Origin: Opitutia bacterium | Lineage (GTDB): Bacteria > Verrucomicrobiota > Verrucomicrobiia > Opitutales > UBA953 | Assembly: GCA_947460445.1 (NCBI GenBank) | Contig: CANHHS010000001.1 | Coordinates: forward strand, 1-38,293 | Direction: 5' to 3' | Length of the DNA: 38,293 nucleotides | Shown here: positions 26,004-33,463 of the stretch, in pieces | Position numbering within the stretch: position 1 is the stretch's first letter | Layout of the letters: the number at the start of each line of letters is the position of its first letter | Notes under the pieces: generated by a model | Told to the model about the DNA's origin: nothing | What the model saw: the letters and a program-made list of their open reading frames with translations, nothing else | Databases searched by the model: none | Program-made: the position numbers and the translations under genes

Positions 26004-27068
26004 TTAGACGCGAACAAGCTTGATCGGGAAAGTCCGGCCCGAATTCCACTGGGCGACATAGATAGATTCTTCGTTATCGATGGCGACGCCGTGGGGGAAA
26101 TGGAAAGGGTTGTTCGCAGAAGTGGTCACCTTCTGCAGAACGCCATCTTTGTAAACAGGCGCATCACCGCCGACATTCGAAACGACTTTAAAATCAGCAT
26201 CGAGGACAGAAATGAGTCCAGCTGTACCTGGTGGGATTGCACAATTCGCATTGAGCGAAATCTGTGGGATAAAACTATGTTTACCGTGCTGCGTTACAAA
26301 GCAGGGGAAGCAATTAGCGAAGGAGAACTTTGCGAGTGGCTTACCTTCGAGATCGAAACGCTTGATGGCGCTCTCTTGTCGTGAAGCGACATTGAAGTAA
26401 GACTTACCCGAGCGACTATCCACGCTGCCACCATGACACGTCGCAAGACGTGCCAAGTCATTTCCTGGTAAATGATTACCACCAAAGACAGAGATTTCTT
26501 CACCTTTGGCACTGTAGCGCGTGATCTGTGAAGACCCGTAGCCATCCATCACGTAAAATTCGCCATTCGGGGCAACGGCAACATCCGTTGGGCAATACCC
26601 GACTTTAGGATCAACATAACGTCCACCTTTGGGCCGCCCTAACTCCAAGAGAACTTTGCCATCAAGGGTGCACTTAAAGACCTTTCGGCTATTCGTGTCG
26701 GTAAGGAATAAAAACTCTGTGCCATTTTCATTCGCAAGGGTCATACCATGAGCCCCTGGGAATTTCTTCTCCCACGTCGTCAGTAATTTACCTGAACGAT
26801 CGTAAATCATCATGCTGTTTGCGGTGTCTGTATTAAACAGAAAGATCCGACCTTTTTTATCCTGCACCATAGCATGACAGTCATTGACGGTGCGGCCCTC
26901 CGTCTTGCCCCAACCTACAATGGCACGGTAGCGGAAATCACCTTGGCCAAGAATATCAGGGTGCGCATCACCATCAGCCGCCCATACGCGGCGGGCAAAG
27001 AGACCAGAGACAATGGAGATGGTTGCGAATTGTCCAAGAAACCGACGTCGGGGTAATGGAGTGGGCAT
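26004..27068 (-). CDS. Tat-exported NHL/beta-propeller protein
   Basis: 354 residues. The N-terminus is a twin-arginine signal (PRRRFLGQFATISIVSG, about 6-30, cleaved near VWA-A), so the protein is probably exported folded. The rest is a beta propeller with NHL-type blades: CHAMVQDKKGRIFLFN, MIYDRSGKLLTTWEKKF, PTDVAVAPNGEFYVMDGYG, ITRYSAKGEEISVFGG, HGVAIDNEESIYVAQWNSGR. Similar propellers occur in peptidyl-alpha-hydroxyglycine lyase-like proteins and in Planctomycete/Verrucomicrobia proteins of unknown role. No catalytic motif can be assigned. It is divergent from pgi and abuts ilvD tail to tail. Confidence 0.8.
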   Translation of the reverse strand: MPTPLPRRRFLGQFATISIVSGLFARRVWAADGDAHPDILGQGDFRYRAIVGWGKTEGRTVNDCHAMVQDKKGRIFLFNTDTANSMMIYDRSGKLLTTWEKKFPGAHGMTLANENGTEFLFLTDTNSRKVFKCTLDGKVLLELGRPKGGRYVDPKVGYCPTDVAVAPNGEFYVMDGYGSSQITRYSAKGEEISVFGGNHLPGNDLARLATCHGGSVDSRSGKSYFNVASRQESAIKRFDLEGKPLAKFSFANCFPCFVTQHGKHSFIPQISLNANCAIPPGTAGLISVLDADFKVVSNVGGDAPVYKDGVLQKVTTSANNPFHFPHGVAIDNEESIYVAQWNSGRTFPIKLVRV

Positions 27069-27150
27069 AACGTAGGTTTATAGATAAAGTTGATTGGGAT
27101 TCCAGCGAGAACGCTTGCCAGAAACCCCAGAGCAGGGATGAATCAAGGGG

Positions 27151-28719
27151 ATGGCCGACGCGTTCGACACATACCGTGAACATTTCTTGGCAGCCCCGAA
27201 CGCCGAAATGTCTTTCTGGATTGATTTCAGCCGTGCGCGCGTGCCGAAGTTGAGCCCATTGGTTCGCGAAAAACTCGAGTCGGCACGTAAAGAAATGGAA
27301 GCCCTGGAAGCCGGCGCCATTTCTAATCAAGACGAACAGCGCATGGTCGGTCATTATTGGCTACGCGACTCTAGCCGAGCGCCTACAGCTGCTATGGCTG
27401 AAAGCATCCGCAAGACGATTGAATCAGTCCGGCAATTTGCAGACGATGTACACACAGGAAAAGTTAGCGGGTCTGCTGGCAAGTTTACCGATTTGCTCTG
27501 CATCGGCATTGGTGGCTCTGCCTTAGGTCCTCAGTTCATCTCCGATGCGCTCGGCGAATCGAACGACAAACTCCGGCTCCACTTCATCGACAATACTGAC
27601 CCTGATGGATTTGATCGAGTTTTCGCAAAACTGAAAGGCCGACTCGGAAATACCCTAGTTGTGGTCATGTCAAAGTCCGGCGGCACACCTGAACCGCGTA
27701 ATGGACTCCGTGAGGCTGAAGGACAATGGCGAGCAGCTGGTTTAAATTTTGAAAAACATGCTATCGTCGTCACAGGCGAGGGCAGTGAATTGGATAAATA
27801 TGCCGCAAACTTTTTGGCCCGCTTTCCGATGTGGGACTGGGTCGGTGGCCGCACGAGTTTATTCGGACCCGTTGGCTTAGTGCCTGCCGCCCTTCAAGGC
27901 ATCTCGGTAGATGAACTACTCCAAGGAGCCGCGGAAATGGATGCGTGGACTCGGGAATCAAATCCTGAGCGTAACCCTGCCGCTCAACTTGCACGTAGCT
28001 GGCTGCACTTAACGGATGGAAATGCGAAACGTGCGATGGTTGTTTTGCCTTACAAAGATCGACTGGTACTTTTTTCGCGCTACCTCCAACAACTCGTCAT
28101 GGAGTCGCTCGGCAAAGAAACCGATCGCTCAGGGAAAGTTGTGCACCAAGGACTAACCGTTTACGGAAACAAAGGCTCAACTGACCAACACGCCTATATT
28201 CAACAATTGCGCGATGGCCCTGACGATTTCTTCGCCGTGTTTATTGAAGTTTTACGCGACCGCGATGGCCCGTCCCCTGACGTTGAGCCCGGCATCACGA
28301 GCGGGGACTATTTACAGGCCTTTCTGTTAGGCACCCGGGAGGCACTTTCCGCCCAAAAGAAGGCCAGCCTTACCCTAACGATTAACCAGGTTGATGCTCG
28401 CTCGATAGGCCAGCTGGTTGCCCTATTTGAAAGGGCGGTTGGAATCTACGCAAGTATGCTGAATATCAACGCTTACCACCAACCGGGTGTCGAAGCTGGA
28501 AAGCGCGCCGCAGGGGAGGCGCTCCAAGTGCTCAAATTGATTCTCCAAAACCTCGCAAAGACCCCCGGTCAATGGCGCTCCGTACGGGCTATCACAAAAC
28601 AGATAGGGCTTGAGGGGACGGAGGAAACGGTGTTCAAGATTTGTCTCCGCCTTTCAAGCAACGGCCGCTTAGAGTGCACACCGCACCCTGATCCAGCCGA
28701 AGCAACCTTCAGGCTTTAA
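27151..28719 (+). CDS. pgi: Glucose-6-phosphate isomerase with C-terminal helix-turn-helix-like extension
   Basis: 522 residues; interconverts glucose-6-phosphate and fructose-6-phosphate. The SIS-fold core shows LLCIGIGGSALGPQFISDAL, IDNTDPDGFDRVFA, VVVMSKSGGTPEPRNGLREA and GGRTSLFGPVGLVPA, and VYGNKGSTDQHAYIQQLRDG. SKSGGTPEP in place of the usual SKTFTTxET puts it with the branch I associate with cyanobacteria. The last 70 residues (about 455-522: VLKLILQNLAKTPGQW; VRAITKQIGLEGTEETVFKI; LSSNGRLECTPHPDP) look like a small winged helix. ATG 27151 follows AAGGGG with no spacer, so ribosome binding is unclear. It is divergent from the NHL gene. Confidence 0.93.
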   Translation: MADAFDTYREHFLAAPNAEMSFWIDFSRARVPKLSPLVREKLESARKEMEALEAGAISNQDEQRMVGHYWLRDSSRAPTAAMAESIRKTIESVRQFADDVHTGKVSGSAGKFTDLLCIGIGGSALGPQFISDALGESNDKLRLHFIDNTDPDGFDRVFAKLKGRLGNTLVVVMSKSGGTPEPRNGLREAEGQWRAAGLNFEKHAIVVTGEGSELDKYAANFLARFPMWDWVGGRTSLFGPVGLVPAALQGISVDELLQGAAEMDAWTRESNPERNPAAQLARSWLHLTDGNAKRAMVVLPYKDRLVLFSRYLQQLVMESLGKETDRSGKVVHQGLTVYGNKGSTDQHAYIQQLRDGPDDFFAVFIEVLRDRDGPSPDVEPGITSGDYLQAFLLGTREALSAQKKASLTLTINQVDARSIGQLVALFERAVGIYASMLNINAYHQPGVEAGKRAAGEALQVLKLILQNLAKTPGQWRSVRAITKQIGLEGTEETVFKICLRLSSNGRLECTPHPDPAEATFRL

Positions 28720-28735
28720 AATACCCTCTCTACCC

Positions 28736-29638
28736 ATGACCAAGTCAACTAACCTGGCCATCCGCCTCATCGCTATCACCGCATCCATCGCGAGCGGCGT
28801 TTTCGTCTACCTACTCTATGGCAAAGTAGACCTCGTGATGAAGCAAACCTCCTGCCTCGTCAAAGAAGGTGCCGGTAATGATTTCGATTCTCGCGTTAAC
28901 AAAATCCCTTCCATCGTCGTCGCCCTTGATGCCAGCCGGGCAGTGGTCATCGAGCGCGATGGTACGATTAAAGACTTAATGGCTGATGTCGCCGACAAGA
29001 AGACGCGCATCGAAGAGCTTGGTAATAACGTCACCAAGCTCGAAGGTGAGAAAACAGACCTCACCCGCAAACGCGACGAACTCACTTCGAGCCTCGCGAC
29101 AGTAACGAGCGAGCGCGATTCCTTTAGCGGCCAATTGAGTCAAACCAAAGAAGAGCTCGCCAAGAAGACAGAGCAGATTGCTGCGATGTTCACCAAAGAA
29201 CAACTTGATGCCGAGATCGCTGCAAAGAATAAGACTGAGCTCGTTAAAGAAGATGTCGTGCGTAAATACGCGGCCCTTTACAATTGGTCGACCGCGCAAA
29301 TGAAAGGCGAAAAACCCCCTTTCCCTAGCAACCCTACGTACGTCGACAATGGCAGCGTCCGTGTCGATATCGGTCCAGAAACCCTTAAGACCCGCGTCAT
29401 TTCCATTTCGCCATCACAAGGACTCATCACCTTCTCAGTCGGACAAGATTCGGGTATCCGTGCTGAACAAGGATTCTCGATGCGTGTAAATGAAAAGGAT
29501 GTCGGCAAAATCAGCATCTCACTCGTCGATAATTCATTCTGCATCGCCCAGATTCAACCTGGCAGCGACCTCGATGCTTTAGGCCGTGGCCAAGTGGTAA
29601 CACTCGTGCCGTTCACGGGTAAGATTTCTGCTCGCTAA
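28736..29638 (+). CDS. Membrane-anchored coiled-coil protein with C-terminal beta domain
   Basis: 300 residues. One membrane helix (about 8-29, AIRLIAITASIASGVFVYLL) is followed by a clear coiled coil at about 70-160 (IEELGNNVTKLEGEKTDLTR ... LSQTKEELAKKTEQIAA). A linker and a C-terminal beta-rich domain (about 205-297) follow: TRVISISPSQGLITFSVGQD, SGIRAEQGFSMRVNEKDVGK, ISISLVDNSFCIAQIQPGSD. The pattern of a strand, a G-x-R/K-x-G-x-x-F step and a GKI strand recurs in many PVC-group envelope proteins I know. Function is unknown. It starts 16 bases after pgi and is followed by a small lipoprotein gene and rsmI, probably in one transcript. Confidence 0.75.
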   Translation: MTKSTNLAIRLIAITASIASGVFVYLLYGKVDLVMKQTSCLVKEGAGNDFDSRVNKIPSIVVALDASRAVVIERDGTIKDLMADVADKKTRIEELGNNVTKLEGEKTDLTRKRDELTSSLATVTSERDSFSGQLSQTKEELAKKTEQIAAMFTKEQLDAEIAAKNKTELVKEDVVRKYAALYNWSTAQMKGEKPPFPSNPTYVDNGSVRVDIGPETLKTRVISISPSQGLITFSVGQDSGIRAEQGFSMRVNEKDVGKISISLVDNSFCIAQIQPGSDLDALGRGQVVTLVPFTGKISAR

Positions 29639-29642
29639 GTGT

Positions 29643-29813
29643 ATGGCGATTCGCGTCGCACTTTTTGGTCTCGCGACAGTCGCCTTGTTCATCGTCACAG
29701 GCTGTGCGTCTTCGAATGAAGGCGGCACAGATAACTCTGACTTGCCTCAAGCGCAGCCTGCGAGCTGGGAAGGCGGCCTGCCAGGCATGTCCCCTGGAGG
29801 CCCTCCTCGCTAA
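29643..29813 (+). CDS. Small lipoprotein, 56 residues
   Basis: Translated from ATG 29643: a signal peptide with lipobox C21 (ALFIVTGC), then a short mature part, ASSNEGGTDNSDLP and WEGGLPGMSPGGPPR. The mature protein is only about 36 residues, acidic and glycine/proline-rich, without predicted structure. It begins 4 bases after the coiled-coil protein gene, and its stop overlaps the rsmI start (TAATG), which supports real translation in an operon. Function unknown. Confidence 0.75.
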   Translation: MAIRVALFGLATVALFIVTGCASSNEGGTDNSDLPQAQPASWEGGLPGMSPGGPPR

Positions 29814-30523
29814 TGTCCGCTCCTGGCGCGCCGAAATCCGGCGGAGCCTTGTTAATGATTGCGACGCCGCTCGGTAATCTCGGCGACCTATCACCCCGTG
29901 CCCGTGAGGCACTCTCCACCGCGAACGTAGTTGCCTGTGAGGACACACGTACCACGGGAAAACTCTTCAAGCTTGTTGGTATCGAGGCGCGCCTCATCGC
30001 TTACCACGACCACAACGAATTGGAGATGGGTGAAGTACTCGCAGATCGCGTTGCGGCTGGCGAACGCGTCGCTGTGGTGACCGATGCAGGAACGCCTGGA
30101 ATTAGTGATCCAGGTTTTCGTGCTGCGCGTGCGTGCGCACGTCGTGGACTCACAGTAACGTCTATTCCCGGTCCCTGTGCAGCCATTGCGGTACTCTCGG
30201 CTTCGGGTCTACCAACCAACGCCTTTCGATTTGTAGGCTTTCTTGCCCCCAAAAGTGCTGCACGCAAACGATTCCTGGAGACCGTCATAGCGGCAGACGA
30301 AACGGTAGTACTCCATGAATCTTGCCATCGGATTGATGCTTTTCTGGGCGAAATGCTCGAAGTACTTGGACCCGCGCGTGTGGTTTGCGTGGGACGTGAA
30401 GTAACGAAACTTCACGAATCAATTAAGACTGCTCCGCTCTCGGTGCTCGTCCCCGCGTTGCGCAGTGGCAGTCTGAAAGGTGAGTTCACGGTCGCCATCG
30501 CTCCAGCTGGCTTCGAACTCTAG
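29813..30523 (+). CDS. rsmI: 16S rRNA (cytidine(1402)-2'-O)-methyltransferase
   Basis: SAM-dependent methyltransferase that modifies C1402 in the ribosomal decoding centre. The tetrapyrrole-methylase fold is clear: LLMIATPLGNLGDLSPRARE, VVACEDTRTTGKLFK, IAYHDHNELE, VAVVTDAGTPGISDPGFR, IPGPCAAIAVLSASGLPTNA, FVGFLAP and VLHESCHRIDAFL. 236 residues, about 50 fewer than E. coli RsmI, because the C-terminal helical domain is absent. It starts within the stop codon of the small lipoprotein gene (TAATG). Confidence 0.95.
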   Translation: MSAPGAPKSGGALLMIATPLGNLGDLSPRAREALSTANVVACEDTRTTGKLFKLVGIEARLIAYHDHNELEMGEVLADRVAAGERVAVVTDAGTPGISDPGFRAARACARRGLTVTSIPGPCAAIAVLSASGLPTNAFRFVGFLAPKSAARKRFLETVIAADETVVLHESCHRIDAFLGEMLEVLGPARVVCVGREVTKLHESIKTAPLSVLVPALRSGSLKGEFTVAIAPAGFEL

Positions 30524-30574
30524 TCGGCATAAGCCGTTGACCCCGTAGTCTGGCTGCATAACCCTGCACATGAC

Positions 30575-31183
30575 ATGGCAGGCTTTGATGACAATCTGGT
30601 TCGAGAGTATTTCGAATTGAACGGATTTTTTGTCCGCCAGTCTCGGAAGTACGCTGTGCAATCTCGACGCAAGCGGGCAGACGAAGAATCAGATTTGCTT
30701 GTTATCCATCCGTCGCCCAACCGAGAAATTAAGCCCGCCTTCCAATTATTTGCAGCCGATCTCGGCGGCATCTCTCGGGCCGTTGTTGCCATCAAGGGCT
30801 GGCACACTGTCAAAGCGGTGACCCCGGCAATGATTCGCAAGGGCGATCTCTTAGAATTTGTGCGCAAAGAAGCCGTCGAATCTGCTCAAGATGCTTTTGC
30901 GGATTTAGCCGAAAATGCGGGTCCAGATTTAGCCAAGATCCTCGTCCTCCCAGGGATTCCCACTCAAGAAGCTCAGCGCAATGAGAGCATTGCACTTCTT
31001 CGCGAACATGGGGTGGACCATGTTTTAACTTTCAGAACAATTCTCGAAAGTATGATTCAGCGCGTTGAGTCGAATCAAAGTTACGCTAAATCCGATAACC
31101 TTCAGTTGCTTCGTCTACTGCGTGTCTATGACATGGTAAAGTCTTCCCAGCTCGAACTCTTCCCTACCCCTCCGACACGATGA
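30575..31183 (+). CDS. Conserved-looking protein, possibly a degenerate nuclease fold
   Basis: 202 residues, no signal peptide or membrane helix. The N-terminus (NLVREYFELNGFFVRQSRKY, then ADEESDLLVIHPS and AVVAIKGWH) resembles a restriction-endonuclease-like core: an early Glu (E14), D40 and K74. But the last element reads AIK, without the acidic residue of a (D/E)xK motif, so activity is doubtful. The second half is helical and charged, including LEFVRKEAVESAQDAFADLA and IPTQEAQRNESIALLREHGV. The stop overlaps the pdxA start (ATGA), so it is coupled to pdxA. A TTGACC at 30537 is a possible -35 element, with a poor -10. Confidence 0.6.
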   Translation: MAGFDDNLVREYFELNGFFVRQSRKYAVQSRRKRADEESDLLVIHPSPNREIKPAFQLFAADLGGISRAVVAIKGWHTVKAVTPAMIRKGDLLEFVRKEAVESAQDAFADLAENAGPDLAKILVLPGIPTQEAQRNESIALLREHGVDHVLTFRTILESMIQRVESNQSYAKSDNLQLLRLLRVYDMVKSSQLELFPTPPTR

Positions 31184-32085
31184 ATCGACGTCCGATTGCC
31201 ATGACCTGCGGAGACCCGGCGGGCATCGGGCCAGAGCTCATCGAGGCATGGCTCAAAGATAATCAAGGTCGAGAACTCAAGGTCGTCCCAATTGGCAATG
31301 CCCTCTGGATAAAAAGACTCGGGGTGTCAGGAATTTCCGTGGGCCCAAATGACTATCAAGCACACGCCGGCAAGCCTGACGAAGCTGGCCATCGCTTGGC
31401 ACTTGCTGCCATGGAGCGTGCGGCAGAGGGCTGTATCAACGGAGAGTTTTCAGCCGTCGTCACCGGACCCATTAATAAGCATGGCCTTGCGTCGGTAGGC
31501 TTTAGTCATCCTGGGCAGACGGAATTCTTTGCAAAACAATGGGGCGGCGAGCCTGTCATGGCCTTCGCAGGCGGCAAGATGACTATCGCACTGGTAACGT
31601 GGCACATTCCCTTACGTGAAGTCGCCGACCACCTTAACGCCGAAAATATTCGCCGAACTATTTTAGCACTCGTGAAACTTCGTCAGAAACTTGGCGACAC
31701 GAATCCACGTATCGCTGTCTGCGGACTCAATCCACACGCGGGTGAAAACGGCATACTCGGGAAAGAAGATGGCGCTCTCATTCAGCCAATCATCGAGAAG
31801 CTTTGCCGAGAGGGGTTAAAGATTACGGGACCACTTCCTGGTGACACCGCTTTTCATCGCCACCTGAAGGGCGAGTTCGATGGCGTTGTTGCAATGTATC
31901 ACGATCAAGGACTCGGACCGCTGAAGACCGTAGATTTTGCAGAAGCCGCCAACTTGACGCTCGGGCTGCCCTTTGTACGCACCAGTCCCGACCACGGAAC
32001 GGCTTATGAACTCGCAGGAACACAGAAGGCCGATCGCCGCAGCCTTGATTCTGCTATGCGTCTCGCCGAAAAATTGCAGGGATGA
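31180..32085 (+). CDS. pdxA: 4-hydroxythreonine-4-phosphate dehydrogenase
   Basis: 301 residues; oxidises 4-phosphohydroxy-L-threonine in DXP-dependent pyridoxal phosphate synthesis. Family motifs are MTCGDPAGIGPELI, VVTGPINKHGLASVGFSHPG, QTEFFA, AVCGLNPHAGENGILGKED, and the metal-site block VVAMYHDQGLGPLKTVDF, ending LGLPFVRTSPDHGTAYELAG. Slightly shorter than the E. coli enzyme (329), with no key motif missing. It is joined by ATGA overlaps both to the gene before it and to the BtuF-like gene after it. Other pdx genes are not in the window. Confidence 0.96.
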   Translation: MNRRPIAMTCGDPAGIGPELIEAWLKDNQGRELKVVPIGNALWIKRLGVSGISVGPNDYQAHAGKPDEAGHRLALAAMERAAEGCINGEFSAVVTGPINKHGLASVGFSHPGQTEFFAKQWGGEPVMAFAGGKMTIALVTWHIPLREVADHLNAENIRRTILALVKLRQKLGDTNPRIAVCGLNPHAGENGILGKEDGALIQPIIEKLCREGLKITGPLPGDTAFHRHLKGEFDGVVAMYHDQGLGPLKTVDFAEAANLTLGLPFVRTSPDHGTAYELAGTQKADRRSLDSAMRLAEKLQG

Positions 32086-32873
32086 GAATTATTTTCTTTT
32101 TCATTCATTTATTTGCACTCGTTTACGCCGTCGACCCCGCCCAGCGAATTGCTTCTTTCTCGCCCGCAGCAACGCGTATCCTCGTTGACTTAGGTTGTGC
32201 TGAACAGGTCGTTTCTGCCACGCGCTGGTGCGATCTTCCCAAAGCCCACTCAGCAACGCGCACGTGCGATGCCTTTGAACCGGACCTAGAAGCTCTCCTT
32301 AAGTCAGGGGCAACTTTGGCCATCCTACCACACCTCGCAAACCCCCTCCTTGCGAATCGTATCCGCTCTGCCGGCATTCGTGCGATTATCCTCAGCGAGG
32401 AATCACCGGAATCCCCAGCCAACGACATTCGCATTCTGGGCGAAAGCACTGGTCGGATCAATGAATGCAAAAGGCTTTTAGCAGAACGCGCTGAACTTAA
32501 AAGTGAGACGCGCGGGAAGCGCGTGTTGATTGTTTGGGACGGCGTCTGTGCTGGACCACTTTCTTACCTTTCTTGGACTATCCGTGCGGCAGGTGCAGAA
32601 CCTGCACCTCTCCAAGGGTCATGGCCGGTGTGGGACGTTGAAGAAGTCGTTCGCGGTAAACCTGACGCAGTCATTTTTTTACAAACCGACGGCCCTGAAA
32701 AGGTAGAGCTTGATAAAATAAATCTCGAAAAGTGGCGCAGTTCACCGGGTTTAAAATCAACCCCAGCGGCACAAACTGGCTCAATCTTTCACTTAAAGCC
32801 TAATTCCGACTGGTTGCCTGCATCTGGACAGCCAGAAGTCGCTAAAATCATCGCCGCACTTATCAGGAAATAA
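32082..32873 (+). CDS. BtuF-like periplasmic substrate-binding protein
   Basis: 263 residues with a signal peptide (about 1-16, MRIIFFFIHLFALVYA). The fold matches the helical-backbone metal-receptor class: RIASFSPAATRILVDLGCAE, a first lobe ending in the long helix around IRILGESTGRINECKRLLAE, and a second lobe with RVLIVWDGVCAGPLSYLSWT, IRAAGAEP and WPVWDVEEVVRGKPDAVIFL. Such proteins bind cobalamin, ferric siderophores or haem for ABC importers. No permease or ATPase is adjacent, and the ligand cannot be told. It overlaps pdxA by four bases (ATGA). Confidence 0.75.
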   Translation: MRIIFFFIHLFALVYAVDPAQRIASFSPAATRILVDLGCAEQVVSATRWCDLPKAHSATRTCDAFEPDLEALLKSGATLAILPHLANPLLANRIRSAGIRAIILSEESPESPANDIRILGESTGRINECKRLLAERAELKSETRGKRVLIVWDGVCAGPLSYLSWTIRAAGAEPAPLQGSWPVWDVEEVVRGKPDAVIFLQTDGPEKVELDKINLEKWRSSPGLKSTPAAQTGSIFHLKPNSDWLPASGQPEVAKIIAALIRK

Positions 32874-32879
32874 GGAGTG

Positions 32880-32910
32880 CCTAGTTGACCTACCGATACA
32901 ATCGACTAGG
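32880..32910 (+). promoter_or_regulatory. Inverted repeat overlapping a possible promoter upstream of the Cys-rich gene
   Basis: Nine-base arms CCTAGTTGA (32880-32888) and TCGACTAGG (32902-32910) differ at one position and flank 13 bases. TTGACC (32885-32890) overlaps the left arm, and TAGGGT (32907-32912) begins inside the right arm, spaced 16 bases, so the repeat would cover both promoter elements. That is the layout of an operator. As RNA it would be a weak 9-base-pair stem. Confidence 0.45.
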
Positions 32911-32932
32911 GTCATAAGGAACATCTACTACC

Positions 32933-33412
32933 ATGCGTTCCCTCACTACATTCTTCGGGTCTGCTCTTTGCGCCTTCGCGCTCTTAGCTGCCCCCGTTCA
33001 AGCTAAAGATAAGTCCGCAGGAGCACCTCCGGCAGCTGCTTGCAAGTGCACCGCTGACACCTGCAAATGCGAGAAAAAGGGCAAATGCAAATGCCCTGAA
33101 GCTTCTTGCACCTGCGATAAGTGCAAAGCGATTCGCGAAGGTAAGCCTGCCGCGCCAACACCTGCGCCTGCCGCACCCGCCAAGCAGATTTTCGAGCTTA
33201 ATAACGACATTCAAAATCATTGCGGGAAGTGCGACAAGAAAGATGGCGACAAAGAGAAGCCCGCCACTTGCCCTACCTGCCCAAGCAAAGATCCTGCACC
33301 TGCTAAAGAAAGCATCAATCTAGACAACCATTGCGGCAAGTGTGACAAGAAGGACGACGACAAAGAGAAGCCTGCCGTTTGTCCGAACTGCCCTAAACCT
33401 GAAACGAAATAA
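32933..33412 (+). CDS. Exported cysteine-rich, metallothionein-like protein
   Basis: 159 residues. A signal peptide (about 1-24, ending PVQA) is followed by 17 cysteines. Residues 37-64 hold nine in close pairs (CKC, TCKC, KCKC, SCTCDKC) among lysines, much like a metallothionein. A Pro/Ala linker leads to two repeats (95-117 and 132-154) of the form NHCGKCDKKDxDKEKPAxCP then xCP, each a CxxC-12-CxxC set with a preceding histidine, as in a zinc-ribbon site. No family is recognised. Metal binding in the periplasm is the natural inference, though disulfide bonding is possible. AAGGA 12 bases before the ATG is one of the few Shine-Dalgarno-like sequences here. It has its own inverted repeat upstream and terminator downstream. 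Confidence 0.8.
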   Translation: MRSLTTFFGSALCAFALLAAPVQAKDKSAGAPPAAACKCTADTCKCEKKGKCKCPEASCTCDKCKAIREGKPAAPTPAPAAPAKQIFELNNDIQNHCGKCDKKDGDKEKPATCPTCPSKDPAPAKESINLDNHCGKCDKKDDDKEKPAVCPNCPKPETK

Positions 33413-33435
33413 TTCGCTAACACGCGAATAAACCA

Positions 33436-33459
33436 AGGGCGACTTCGGTCGCCTTTTTT
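33436..33459 (+). terminator. Intrinsic terminator after the Cys-rich gene
   Basis: GGCGAC (33438-33443), TTCG loop, GTCGCC (33448-33453) and a T run to 33459 form a classic terminator, extended by one G-U and one A-U pair at the base. It lies 25 bases after the stop and just before the convergent GmhB-like gene. The stretch of A on the other side may let it work in both directions. Confidence 0.9.
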
Positions 33460-33463
33460 ATTT

